Assembly (NCBI RefSeq): GCF_014192155.1 | Contig: NZ_JACHXO010000008.1 | Location: forward strand, 271,931 to 335,930 | Source of the DNA: Roseateles terrae | GTDB taxonomy: Bacteria > Pseudomonadota > Gammaproteobacteria > Burkholderiales > Burkholderiaceae_C | DNA: 64,000 bases | Direction: 5' to 3' | Part shown: piece by piece, positions 11,395-19,235 of the stretch | Position numbering within the stretch: the first letter of the stretch is position 1 | Layout of the letters: each line of letters starts with the position of its first letter | Notes under the pieces: model-generated | Told to the model about the DNA's origin: nothing | Databases searched by the model: none | Seen by the model: the letters and a program-made list of their open reading frames with translations, nothing else | Position numbers and translations under genes: made by a program

Positions 11395-12435
11395 TCAGAG
11401 CCGCGCCATCGCCTTCGCGCATTCCGGCACCAGCGCCGGCCCGCGGTAGATCAGGCCGGTGTAGAGCTGCACCAGGTCCGCGCCGGCCTGAAGCTTGGCA
11501 CGGGCGTCCTCGCCGCTGAGCACACCGCCGACGCCGATGATCGGGAACTCCCGGCCCAGCGCCGAGCGCAGCAGGCGGATGACCCGGTTGCTGGCTTCGA
11601 ACACCGGCGCACCGGACAGGCCACCGGTCTCTTCTGCATGCGGCAGGCCTTGCACCGCATCCCGCGCGATGGTGGTGTTGGTGGCGATCACGCCGTCAAT
11701 GCCATGCCGACGCAGGCTGGCCGCGATCACCGACACCTGGTCTTCATCCAGGTCCGGCGCGATCTTCACAAACAGCGGCACACGGCGGCCGGTGCTGTCC
11801 TGCAGCTGCAGGCGGCGGGTCTGCAGCGGGCCGAGCAGGGCGTCGAGCGCTTCATCGCTCTGCAGCTGGCGCAGGTTCTTGGTGTTGGGGCTGGAGATGT
11901 TGACGGTGATGTAGTCCGCATGCGGATACACCCCTTCCAGGCCGAGCAGGTAGTCGTCGACCGCCCGTTCGATCGGCGTGGCGGCGTTCTTGCCGATGTT
12001 CAACCCCAGCAGCCCGCCGGCAGCCCGGAAGCTGTAGGAGCGATGGACATTGCGCACAAAGCTGTCCAGCCCCTCGTTGTTGAAGCCCAGGCGGTTGATC
12101 AGGGCCTGCTTCTGGGGGAGGCGGAACATGCGGGGCTTGTCATTGCCCGGCTGCGCCTTGGGGGTGACGGTGCCGACTTCCACGAAGCCGAAGCCCATGG
12201 CGCCCAGGCCGTCGATGCAGCGGCCGTTTTTGTCCAGACCGGCCGCCAGGCCGATGCGGTTGGGGAAACGCAGGCCGGCCACGGTGACCGGGTCCTGGAC
12301 CCGGGTCTGCGCCCAGGCGCACTGGGCGGGCGTGTTCTGGAGGCGGGCAATGGCGCCCAGCGTCACTTCATGGGCATGTTCGGCGTCCATGCCGAACAGG
12401 AAGGGACGCGCAAGAGAATAGGGAATGAGGGACAT
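11395..12435 (-). CDS. pyrD: dihydroorotate dehydrogenase (quinone), class 2
   Basis: A 346-residue FMN enzyme that oxidises dihydroorotate to orotate in pyrimidine synthesis, passing electrons to the quinone pool at the inner membrane. The N-terminal helix ([23 protein letters not shown]) is the membrane-associating extension of class 2 enzymes. [13 protein letters not shown] is the FMN loop, and [16 protein letters not shown] carries the catalytic Ser of class 2 (class 1 has Cys). [20 protein letters not shown] and [15 protein letters not shown] complete the barrel. Length and motif order are normal. Stand-alone gene, with the DAHP synthase gene divergent upstream. Confidence 0.96.
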   Translation of the reverse strand: MSLIPYSLARPFLFGMDAEHAHEVTLGAIARLQNTPAQCAWAQTRVQDPVTVAGLRFPNRIGLAAGLDKNGRCIDGLGAMGFGFVEVGTVTPKAQPGNDKPRMFRLPQKQALINRLGFNNEGLDSFVRNVHRSYSFRAAGGLLGLNIGKNAATPIERAVDDYLLGLEGVYPHADYITVNISSPNTKNLRQLQSDEALDALLGPLQTRRLQLQDSTGRRVPLFVKIAPDLDEDQVSVIAASLRRHGIDGVIATNTTIARDAVQGLPHAEETGGLSGAPVFEASNRVIRLLRSALGREFPIIGVGGVLSGEDARAKLQAGADLVQLYTGLIYRGPALVPECAKAMARL

Positions 12436-12513
12436 GACTGCATTTTAGGGGGTGGCCTATGACCGACCGTTGCAGGGGCGCGCCAGCCGATGAAGTCCCC
12501 TCGGCGAGGGAGG

Positions 12514-12546
12514 GCGGCCCCGCGGGGCCGCTGGCGGGCGGATAAT
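12514..12546 (+). promoter_or_regulatory. aroG leader: perfect 18-bp GC palindrome and -10-like GATAAT
   Basis: GCGGCCCC and GGGGCCGC form an uninterrupted 18-bp palindrome at 12514-12531. An outer pair CGCCAGC (12481-12487) and GCTGGCG (12530-12536) could extend the fold. GATAAT at 12541-12546 is a good -10 hexamer, placing the palindrome over the -35 region. No U-tract follows, so it is more likely an operator or promoter element than a terminator. Confidence 0.4.
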
Positions 12547-12580
12547 CGCGGCAGTTACCGGCTCTACACAGCCCACTGCC

Positions 12581-13711
12581 ATGAATACTCTTGATCATCC
12601 GCAGCATGACCGGGAAGTCGGCTCCGCCGACGCCACCCGCGATGCCACCCGTACCGACGACACCCGCATCGACGCCGTCCGCCCCCTGATTTCCCCGGCC
12701 CTGCTGCTGGACGAGCTGCCGCTGCCGGAGTCGTCGCTGCGCATTGTGGAGTCGGCCCGACAGGAGATCAGCGACGTGCTGCACGGCCGCGATGACCGCC
12801 TGCTGTGCGTGGTCGGCCCGTGCTCCATCCACGATCATGGCCAGGCCATGGACTATGCCCGTCTGCTCAAGGACCTTCGCGCCGAGCTGGACAAAGACCT
12901 GCTGATCGTCATGCGGGTCTACTTCGAGAAGCCGCGCACCACGGTTGGCTGGAAGGGCTACATCAACGATCCGCATCTGGACGGCAGCTTCCACATGAAC
13001 GAAGGCCTGCGGCTGGCGCGCAAGCTGCTGCTGGACGTGACGGCACTGGGCCTGCCGGCCGGCACCGAGTTTCTCGATCTGCTGTCGCCGCAGTACATCT
13101 CCGACCTGATCGCCTGGGGCGCCATTGGTGCCCGCACCACGGAAAGCCAGAGCCACCGGCAACTGGCGTCCGGCCTGTCCTGCCCGGTGGGTTTCAAGAA
13201 CGGCACGGACGGCTCGGTGAAGATTGCGGCGGATGCGGTGCTGGCGGCACGCGCCAGCCATGCGTTCATGGGCATGACCAAGATGGGCCTGGCCGCGATT
13301 TTCGAGACGCGCGGCAATGACGATTGCCACCTGATCCTGCGCGGCGGCAAGGCGCCGAACTACGATGCGGCCTCGGTGCAGGCGGCGGCGGAAGTGCTCA
13401 AGGGCGCGGGGCTGCGTCAGCAGCTGATGATCGACTTCTCGCATGCCAATTCGTCGAAGAAGTTTGAGCGCCAGATCGACGTGGGTCATGACGTGGCGGC
13501 GCAGATTGCGGGCGGCGACCACCGGGTGTCCGGCGTGATGATCGAGTCGCACCTGCAGCCGGGCCGGCAGGACCTGATGGCTGGCCAGACGAAGGCCGAC
13601 CTGCTGCCGGGGGTGTCCATCACCGACGCATGCCTGGGCTGGAGCCAGACCGAGCCGCTGCTGCGCGAACTCGCCGCGGCTGTGCGTCAGCGCCGCGAGC
13701 AGGCGAAGTAA
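12581..13711 (+). CDS. aroG: 3-deoxy-7-phosphoheptulonate (DAHP) synthase, class I
   Basis: A 376-residue enzyme condensing phosphoenolpyruvate and erythrose 4-phosphate in the first step of the shikimate pathway. Motifs include LCVVGPCSIHDHGQAMDYA, KPRTTVGWKGYINDP (PEP and phosphate binding), GARTTESQSHRQLASGL, PVGFKNGTDG and DFSHANSSKKFERQ (metal ligands), all as in AroF/AroG/AroH. Compared with the E. coli enzymes, the N-terminus has a 25-residue Asp/Thr-rich extension. Which aromatic amino acid inhibits it cannot be judged by eye, so the aroG symbol is used for the class only. It is followed 32 bp later by a small membrane protein gene. Confidence 0.93.
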   Translation: MNTLDHPQHDREVGSADATRDATRTDDTRIDAVRPLISPALLLDELPLPESSLRIVESARQEISDVLHGRDDRLLCVVGPCSIHDHGQAMDYARLLKDLRAELDKDLLIVMRVYFEKPRTTVGWKGYINDPHLDGSFHMNEGLRLARKLLLDVTALGLPAGTEFLDLLSPQYISDLIAWGAIGARTTESQSHRQLASGLSCPVGFKNGTDGSVKIAADAVLAARASHAFMGMTKMGLAAIFETRGNDDCHLILRGGKAPNYDAASVQAAAEVLKGAGLRQQLMIDFSHANSSKKFERQIDVGHDVAAQIAGGDHRVSGVMIESHLQPGRQDLMAGQTKADLLPGVSITDACLGWSQTEPLLRELAAAVRQRREQAK

Positions 13712-13743
13712 GCCGTTCAAGCCGGGTTGCCGAGGGGCCGATC

Positions 13744-14175
13744 CTGAACCTCACCGAGTGGGCCGCCGTCGCCGCCGATCCGCGGATCTACCGCGGGTTG
13801 GAGGTGGTGCACCTGGTCGGGCTGTCCTCACTCTTTGGCGGCCTGTTGCTGCTCGAGCTTCGCCTCCTGGGGCTCCAGCCGTCCCTGGATGTGCAGGCGC
13901 TGATGCGGCTGGCCGTGCCGGTGGCGCTGATGGGCTTTGTGCTCTGTCTGCTGAGTGGCGCCGCGATGTTTGCGAGCCAGCCGGAGGAGCTGTGGGTCAA
14001 CAGCGCCTTCCGGTTGAAGATGCTGCTGATCCTCCTGGCCGGCGCCAATGCCCTCGCGTTCCACTTCCGGGGCGGTGTGTCCCGCAGCGATCGCCTTGCC
14101 CGCGCGCAGGCGCTGGGGTCGCTGCTGCTATGGCTGGCGGTGCTGGTCTGCGGGCGGTGGATCGCGGTGGTGTGA
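13744..14175 (+). CDS. small four-helix membrane protein, non-canonical start
   Basis: About 143 residues with four hydrophobic helices (VVHLVGLSSLFGGLLLLELRL; LAVPVALMGFVLCLLSGAAMF; LKMLLILLAGANALAFHF; LGSLLLWLAVLVCGRWIAVV), resembling the small DUF2214/CopD-like inner-membrane family. Function unknown. The start is odd: between the preceding stop at 13711 and the conserved NLTEWAAVAADPRIYRG there is no in-frame ATG, GTG or TTG. GAGGGG at 13732-13737 is a good ribosome-binding site that would serve ATC 13741 or CTG 13744. The only canonical start in frame (ATG 13630) lies inside the DAHP synthase gene. CTG 13744 is given as a best guess. Confidence 0.7.
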   Translation: MNLTEWAAVAADPRIYRGLEVVHLVGLSSLFGGLLLLELRLLGLQPSLDVQALMRLAVPVALMGFVLCLLSGAAMFASQPEELWVNSAFRLKMLLILLAGANALAFHFRGGVSRSDRLARAQALGSLLLWLAVLVCGRWIAVV

Positions 14176-14179
14176 CTGA

Positions 14180-15220
14180 TCAGTCGCTGGCGGCTGCGTT
14201 GGCTTGGGCAGTCAATTCGGCGCAGGCGTGCATCAGCTCTTCAAAGCCGAGCGCCTTCCCCACCATGAGCTGATCCTCGAGCATGCTGGCGTAGTCTTCA
14301 GAGAGAGCGTCACGCGCCCGACCTGTCGGGACGATCCGTAGTGCGCCGGCGACTGCGGCGAAATAGTCAATGGTCTGACCCTCGGCGTCCTTCTCACTGA
14401 AGAAACACGACTTGTGCGCTGCCACCGCATGAGCCACCGCACGATCGTGGACGGCGGCTTTGAAATGGCCGCTCCGCATGATGGCTGCGAGGTCGTGCCA
14501 ATGGCGCGCGTATCGTTCCCCACGGATTCGGCCCTGGGCGCAGTAGACATGAGCAGCGGTCGCCTTCTCCCAGAACGTGCGCGCCACACTCATGACGGTC
14601 GGAGACGCCGAGGGAAAGGTGACGTCAGGGAAGTGGCCATCAATGTCGCAGGTGACCGGCATGGCCGCATGAGGTTCACCTGTTGCCCTCCCGCCGAACT
14701 CGAGTGTGACGACTGGGGCGACATACCCGGTGCCTTGCTTCACTGCACGATAGCGAAGCAGCAATTTGTCCATATCTGATCCTGCGAGCTCTAGCGTCGC
14801 GTCGGGCACGCTGCTGTCCAGCGCGGCCTGAATCAAGGGTTGCACCTCACTTCGAATCCAGTCGGGAAGACGGTCACGAACGGCTTTGGACCATTTGGCC
14901 GCCTGGCTGCGGCTACCGGGTAAAAACTCGTCAGCGCCCGTCAGGTCGCCAATGAGCTGTCGGATGTCGTAGGTGAGGTCGAGATCCTCGGAAAATCTGT
15001 CGATGAGTCGGTAGGCTTTGGACAGCGATGTGCCGCCTTTGAACGTGAGGCATTGTCCAATGGGGGTTTGGAATACTGCATTGAGTGTCCAGACCACCCA
15101 GATGTCTTTCTCCAGCAAATGCGCGGGCCGTCCAGTGCGCTCCTGACCGAGATTCAGAAGAAGGCGCTGGTCGTCGCGGCTGAGGTCGAAGTAAAACTCA
15201 GCCACGAGTCGCTTCTTCAC
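14180..15220 (-). CDS. abiEii: AbiEii-type nucleotidyltransferase toxin
   Basis: A toxin candidate of about 346 residues from GTG 15220 (GTG 15205 also fits); both overlap the antitoxin stop. The N-terminal half carries the DNA polymerase beta-like nucleotidyltransferase motif LTFKGGTSLSKAYRLIDR followed by SEDLDLTYD (G-G-T-S plus D-x-D). The C-terminal half has MDKLLLRYRAV, FWEKATAAHVYCAQGR and RYARHWHDLAAI, the later motifs of the AbiEii family. Characterised AbiEii/MenT enzymes pyrophosphorylate or nucleotidylate RNA targets such as tRNA acceptor ends and cause phage abortive infection or growth arrest. Codon choice looks less GC3-biased than neighbours, fitting horizontal acquisition. Paired with the upstream AbiEi gene. 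Confidence 0.88.
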   Translation of the reverse strand: MKKRLVAEFYFDLSRDDQRLLLNLGQERTGRPAHLLEKDIWVVWTLNAVFQTPIGQCLTFKGGTSLSKAYRLIDRFSEDLDLTYDIRQLIGDLTGADEFLPGSRSQAAKWSKAVRDRLPDWIRSEVQPLIQAALDSSVPDATLELAGSDMDKLLLRYRAVKQGTGYVAPVVTLEFGGRATGEPHAAMPVTCDIDGHFPDVTFPSASPTVMSVARTFWEKATAAHVYCAQGRIRGERYARHWHDLAAIMRSGHFKAAVHDRAVAHAVAAHKSCFFSEKDAEGQTIDYFAAVAGALRIVPTGRARDALSEDYASMLEDQLMVGKALGFEELMHACAELTAQANAAASD

Positions 15221-15794
15221 CGATCGCCTTGGCCATCCAGGCCGGCAGCGCTGAGCGCTTCGCAGCGAGTGTTTGCCATTCTGCGGCAGGCAGTGTCTTG
15301 TGCAAGGTGACCAGTGACCGCTGCACATGCGCTGGCCCCATCCACGCCAGAGCACGGACCGCAGCACCTGCCGGTCCGCTTCCCAGCGCCAGCATCCAGC
15401 GAGGCGCGTGTTTGACCGCAATCTCGTACCGGCCCAGCTTCAGTTTGCGGCTGCGGCCAGAGGTCAGATACACCTCCCGGATGGGAACCTGTTGCGTCAG
15501 GCCCAGCGCATTGGCCGCACTGGCGCCATGAGGGGCGACCAGCTCTCCACGTTGCTCGGCCAACGATGTCAGCACTTTGTCGGACTCGGGCGCTCGGGGG
15601 CCGAACCGGCTTTCCAGCGGCTTTACATAGGTAGCGCGCGCCACCCGGAGCAACTTGCCTTGTTTGGTCAATCGCGAGAAAGCCTGGTCCACGGCCGCTC
15701 GGCTCCCGAGATGCAGGAACTCCTTGGGCGACAGCACGCCACCTTCAGGCAGAGATGCCGCATGCAGCAGGATCAATTGGGGAAGGGAGTTCAT
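15198..15794 (-). CDS. abiEi: AbiEi-type antitoxin and autorepressor (DUF6088-like)
   Basis: About 198 residues from ATG 15794, which has GAAAGG upstream; ATG 15809 abuts the promoter dyad and would be nearly leaderless. The N-terminal winged helix (GGVLSPKEFLHLGSRAAVDQAFSRL, KQGKLLRVARATYV) is the AbiEi DNA-binding domain. The rest (APHGASAANALGLTQQV, VYLTSGRSRKLKLG) is the conserved antitoxin C-terminal domain that represses the operon cooperatively. Antitoxin-first order with a 23-bp overlap into the toxin gene is the usual type IV arrangement. Cargo-like position between the aroG region and rpiA; no integrase or repeat border was found. Confidence 0.88.
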   Translation of the reverse strand: MNSLPQLILLHAASLPEGGVLSPKEFLHLGSRAAVDQAFSRLTKQGKLLRVARATYVKPLESRFGPRAPESDKVLTSLAEQRGELVAPHGASAANALGLTQQVPIREVYLTSGRSRKLKLGRYEIAVKHAPRWMLALGSGPAGAAVRALAWMGPAHVQRSLVTLHKTLPAAEWQTLAAKRSALPAWMAKAIGEEATRG

Positions 15795-15809
15795 GCCAGG
15801 GCCTTTCAT

Positions 15810-15835
15810 GTCAGAAGTTTATACAAATTTCTGAC
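15810..15835. promoter_or_regulatory. AbiE operator-promoter dyad
   Basis: A 26-bp interrupted palindrome with perfect 7-bp arms GTCAGAA (15810-15816) and TTCTGAC (15829-15835); 22 of 26 positions are symmetric overall. The AT-rich centre read on the minus strand contains TATAAA, a good -10 element for the abiE operon. The dyad touches the first possible antitoxin ATG, as expected for AbiEi autorepression. Confidence 0.65.
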
Positions 15836-15981
15836 ACTCGTCTTGAGGCCATGGTTTTTCGCACTCGGGGGGGTTTAGGCGGGGTGGGCGTCCCGCAGGG
15901 AGCGAATTGGCTCAACGCATCGAAGCGGCGTGTATGGGTGCACGCGATAATCCCGTATCCCCCCCCCGCCTCCAAGCTCCC

Positions 15982-16641
15982 ATGACCCAAGACGAATTGA
16001 AGACCCTGGTCGGCCAGGCCGCTGTGCAGTACGTGACCCCGCACACCATCGTGGGTGTCGGCACTGGCTCCACCGTCGACAAGTTCATCGACGCGCTGGC
16101 CGCGAGCCAGATCCGTATCCGCGGCGCGGTGTCGAGTTCCGTGCGCAGCACCGAGCGCATGAAGGCGCTGGGCATTCCGGTGCTCGAGGCTTCCGAGGTC
16201 GAGTCGCTGCAGGTCTATATCGACGGCGCCGATGAGATCGATCACCGCGGTCACATGGTCAAGGGCGGCGGTGCCGCGCTGACCCGCGAAAAGATCGTGG
16301 CCGATCTGGCCGAGCGTTTCATCTGCATCGCCGATGAGAGCAAGCTGGTCGACACGCTCGGCCGCTTCCCGCTGCCGGTCGAGGTCATCCCGATGGCCGC
16401 CGCCCAGATCGCCCGTCGCTTCAAGGCCATGGGCGCGACAGCCACGCTGCGCGCCGGCTGCGTCACCGACAACAGCTGCCACATCCTGGATGTGCGCGGT
16501 CTGAGCATCACCGACCCGGCGGCGTTCGAAGCGGACGTGACCCTCTGGCCGGGGGTGGTCACCGTGGGTGTCTTCGCCCGCAACAAGGCTTCGGTTTGCC
16601 TGCTGGGCACTGCCGAGGGCGTCAAGACCTTGACGTTCTGA
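15982..16641 (+). CDS. rpiA: ribose-5-phosphate isomerase A
   Basis: A 219-residue cytosolic enzyme interconverting ribose 5-phosphate and ribulose 5-phosphate in the pentose phosphate pathway. ATG 15982 ([18 protein letters not shown]) matches the family; the open frame upstream is poly-C rich and not conserved. Motifs are [15 protein letters not shown] (phosphate loop), YIDGADEID (catalytic Asp), [12 protein letters not shown] (catalytic Glu/Lys region) and CIADESKLV. Full length and normal. It ends 47 bp before a strong bidirectional terminator shared with the convergent chemoreceptor gene. Confidence 0.96.
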   Translation: MTQDELKTLVGQAAVQYVTPHTIVGVGTGSTVDKFIDALAASQIRIRGAVSSSVRSTERMKALGIPVLEASEVESLQVYIDGADEIDHRGHMVKGGGAALTREKIVADLAERFICIADESKLVDTLGRFPLPVEVIPMAAAQIARRFKAMGATATLRAGCVTDNSCHILDVRGLSITDPAAFEADVTLWPGVVTVGVFARNKASVCLLGTAEGVKTLTF

Positions 16642-16682
16642 CGCAGGCCGCGGGTGCCGGGCACCCGCTCCGCTGCATCATG

Positions 16683-16709
16683 AAAAATGGGGACCCTGCG
16701 GGGTCCCCA
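16683..16709 (-). terminator. bidirectional intrinsic terminator (MCP / rpiA)
   Basis: TGGGGACCC (16688-16696) and GGGTCCCCA (16701-16709) form a perfect 9-bp stem with a TGCG loop. On the minus strand the stem is followed by TTTTT (16687-16683), a proper U-tract for the chemoreceptor gene. The same hairpin also closes rpiA from the other side. Confidence 0.8.
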
Positions 16710-16756
16710 TCGTCTTTGGCGGCGCGCCTGTCGCAGGCACGCATCCCGTCGGTCGT

Positions 16757-18307
16757 TCAGCGCAGCCGGAACACCGAGATCGCCCCGGCCAGCCGCTGCG
16801 ACTGTTCCTTCAGGCTCTCCGCGGCGGCGGCAGATTCCTCCACCAGCGCGGCGTTCTGCTGGGTCATCTGGTCCAGATGGCCAACGGCAGCATTCACCTG
16901 GTTGATGCCGTCGCTCTGCTCACGCGCGGCGGCGCTGATCTCGCCGATGATGTCGGCCACGCGCTGCACGCTGGCGACGATGTCGGTCATGGCGCCGCCC
17001 GCATCCGACACCAGACGCGAACCGGACTCCACCCGCTCGACGCTCGCACCGATCAGCGACTTGATTTCCTTGGCCGCTTCCGCGCTGCGCTGTGCCAGTG
17101 AGCGCACTTCACTCGCCACCACCGCAAAGCCGCGACCCTGCTCGCCCGCGCGGGCCGCTTCCACGGCCGCATTCAGCGCCAGGATGTTGGTCTGGAAGGC
17201 AATGCCGTCAATCACGCCGATGATGTCGGCAATCCGGCGAGAGCTTTCGGTGATGGCGCCCATGGTGGCCACCATCTCGCCCATCACCGCCCCGCCGCGC
17301 TGAGCCGTTTCTGCGGCCGAGCTGGACAGCTGGTTTGCCGTCATGGCGCTGTCCGCCGTCTGGCGCACGGTGCCCGTCAGCTGCGTCATCGAGGCGGCCA
17401 CCTGCTGCAGGTTGGACGCGGTCTGCTCGGTGCGGGCGCTCAGGTCGTGGTTGCCGGTGGCAATCTCGGCGCTGGCCGTGCCAATGTTTTCAGCGGAGCT
17501 GCGCACATCCCCGATCAGCTTGAGCAGCTGCTCCTGCATGCCGCTCAGCGAGCCTAGCAACTGGCCGGTCTCATCGGCGCCGCCTTTGGGCACCTGACGG
17601 CTCAGGTCGAAATGCGCAATCGCATCGGCCACGCCCGCAGCGCCCCGCAGCGGATGGGTGATGGAGCGGGTCAGCGTCACGGCGAACCACACGCCCAGCG
17701 CCAGCGCGATCAGCGAGAACACCAGCAGCGTGGTGCGGGCGTTCGCGTTGGACTGATCCACCTTCTTCGCCGCCTCGTCCAGTGAGCTGCGCTGGTTCTG
17801 GACGATGGCCTGAATGGCCTCCTGGAACCTGGCAGCGGCCGGCTGGAACTGCTGGTCGAAGATCTGGCGGGCCTTCTCCGCATCGCCGCCTTTCTTGGCG
17901 GCCATGACGGCGTCACGGCTGCTCAGATAGGCCTTGCGGGCTTCGCCCAGTTTCTCGAACAGCACCCGCTCTTCGGGCGTCTTCATGAAGCCGTCCAGCT
18001 TCTTCTGGAGCTCACCCGCCTGCTTGGTCGACTCAGCGACGCTGGGCGCGAAAAACTCGGTCAGGCTGGTGTCGGCGCTGATGGCAATGGCCGTCGTGCG
18101 GTTCACGCCGTTGGTGATGTTGCGGTTCCAGTCGCTGGCGGCGCGTTCGGCCACCAGATCGTCGTTGAACATCGTGTTGGTGTCGTCCGCCACCCGCTTG
18201 AGCGCCACGTAGCTCAAGCCCGAGCCGACGAAGGAAATCAGGAGGACGAGGCCGAGGACCAGGCCGAGTCGCTGGCCAATCGTGCGGCCGGCAAGCGTTG
18301 AGATCAT
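16757..18307 (-). CDS. methyl-accepting chemotaxis protein
   Basis: A 516-residue inner-membrane chemoreceptor from ATG 18307, which has AAGGGGAG eight bases upstream. Helix 1 ([22 protein letters not shown]) is followed by a periplasmic four-helix-bundle sensor (about residues 40-190), helix 2 ([19 protein letters not shown]), a HAMP linker ([17 protein letters not shown]) and a long cytoplasmic coiled coil. The tip [20 protein letters not shown] is the CheA/CheW-binding hairpin. Methylation-type Gln/Glu-rich segments flank it. There is no C-terminal CheR-binding pentapeptide. The ligand is unknown. Single-gene unit with its own terminator. Confidence 0.93.
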   Translation of the reverse strand: MISTLAGRTIGQRLGLVLGLVLLISFVGSGLSYVALKRVADDTNTMFNDDLVAERAASDWNRNITNGVNRTTAIAISADTSLTEFFAPSVAESTKQAGELQKKLDGFMKTPEERVLFEKLGEARKAYLSSRDAVMAAKKGGDAEKARQIFDQQFQPAAARFQEAIQAIVQNQRSSLDEAAKKVDQSNANARTTLLVFSLIALALGVWFAVTLTRSITHPLRGAAGVADAIAHFDLSRQVPKGGADETGQLLGSLSGMQEQLLKLIGDVRSSAENIGTASAEIATGNHDLSARTEQTASNLQQVAASMTQLTGTVRQTADSAMTANQLSSSAAETAQRGGAVMGEMVATMGAITESSRRIADIIGVIDGIAFQTNILALNAAVEAARAGEQGRGFAVVASEVRSLAQRSAEAAKEIKSLIGASVERVESGSRLVSDAGGAMTDIVASVQRVADIIGEISAAAREQSDGINQVNAAVGHLDQMTQQNAALVEESAAAAESLKEQSQRLAGAISVFRLR

Positions 18308-18602
18308 GAAGTGCTCCCCTTGATGAGGTGTCTGTCTATTCGCGGAAGCCGGCCCATGCATCAGGTCGGTGCATGGCGGCTGTTACGCCCTGTGACGGGG
18401 CATCTTCGCGTCTTATCGGCGTTGCAGGGAGAGTCTTGAGGGCAACAATTCCACGCTTCTTTCGAGCGCATGCCAACAGCCGTGTCAAAGCGGTTGTTTT
18501 GTCAAAGATCGGTGCGGACTGCGAGCAGCAGGATCACGGCGATTTCCTGGGGTTTCGGGAAATCAGGCAGCATGGATCGCAACATCCGACCCTGGAGAAT
18601 TC

Positions 18603-19061
18603 ATGTCTGATTCGAACTCGTCCGTGCCGTCGCATTCGGGCTCGACCTCGACCTCGGCCTCACCGGCAGCGGCGCGTTCGGCCGCGTCCGCTCCCTCAGC
18701 ATCCTCTGCCGCCACGCGTTCGGCGTCGCAGGCTCCCTATCTCCAGGTCATCGCCCACTACCACGCCAAGCCTGGGTTGGGTGATCAGGTGTGCGCGCTG
18801 CTGGGGGAACTGACCGCCGCCACGCGTGAGGAGCCGGCCAATCTCTCGTATGACTTTTTCCGGTCCCCCCAGGACCCGGACCGCTTTGTGATCCTCGAGC
18901 AGTACACCGATGCGGCCGGCCTCGATGCGCACCGCGCCTCCGAGCATTTCCAGCGACTGGGTTTTGGCACCATCATCCCGATGCTGGTGTCCCGCGCCGT
19001 GACGAGCGCGATGGTGCATCCGGCGGAACCGGGCCAGCCGGCGCATGCGGTGAGCCGCTGA
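18603..19061 (+). CDS. antibiotic biosynthesis monooxygenase (ABM) domain protein
   Basis: A 152-residue protein with GGAG before ATG 18603. Residues 1-42 are a Ser/Ala-rich disordered leader without a hydrophobic signal core. From about residue 46 (LQVIAHYHAKPGLGDQVCALLGEL) to FQRLGFGTIIP it is a dimeric alpha-beta barrel of the ABM/YgiN type, with the common SYDFFRSPQDPDRFVILEQY. Such proteins act as cofactor-free monooxygenases on quinols or as small-molecule binding proteins; the substrate here is not known. It is followed by the 8-bp tandem repeat array. Confidence 0.8.
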   Translation: MSDSNSSVPSHSGSTSTSASPAAARSAASAPSASSAATRSASQAPYLQVIAHYHAKPGLGDQVCALLGELTAATREEPANLSYDFFRSPQDPDRFVILEQYTDAAGLDAHRASEHFQRLGFGTIIPMLVSRAVTSAMVHPAEPGQPAHAVSR

Positions 19062-19104
19062 GCTGCTAAGTGACTGCACCGCTAACGCGCTCAGCTGGTG
19101 ACCT

Positions 19105-19224
19105 GCTGACCTGCCGAGCCGCTGAACTGCTGAGGTGCTGAGGTGCTGAGGTGCTGAGGTGCTGAGGTGCTGACCTGCTGAGCTGCTGACCTGCTGAGCT
19201 GCTGAGCTGCTGACCTGCTGAGCC
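19105..19224. repeat. 8-bp tandem repeat array GCTGASST, 15 units
   Basis: Fifteen consecutive octamers of consensus GCTGA(G/C)(G/C)T fill this interval. Five successive GCTGAGGT units are identical (19129-19168), and the rest alternate GCTGACCT and GCTGAGCT. More degenerate units flank both sides. Eight is not a multiple of three and no gene covers it, so it is a non-coding microsatellite-like array between the convergent ABM gene and mnmC. Confidence 0.9.
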
Positions 19225-19235
19225 GCTAAACCGCC

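Noticed and set aside
14180..15835. Prophage or integrative element around the AbiE pair
   Set aside because: No integrase, attachment repeat or phage gene; only the two-gene pair with its operator.
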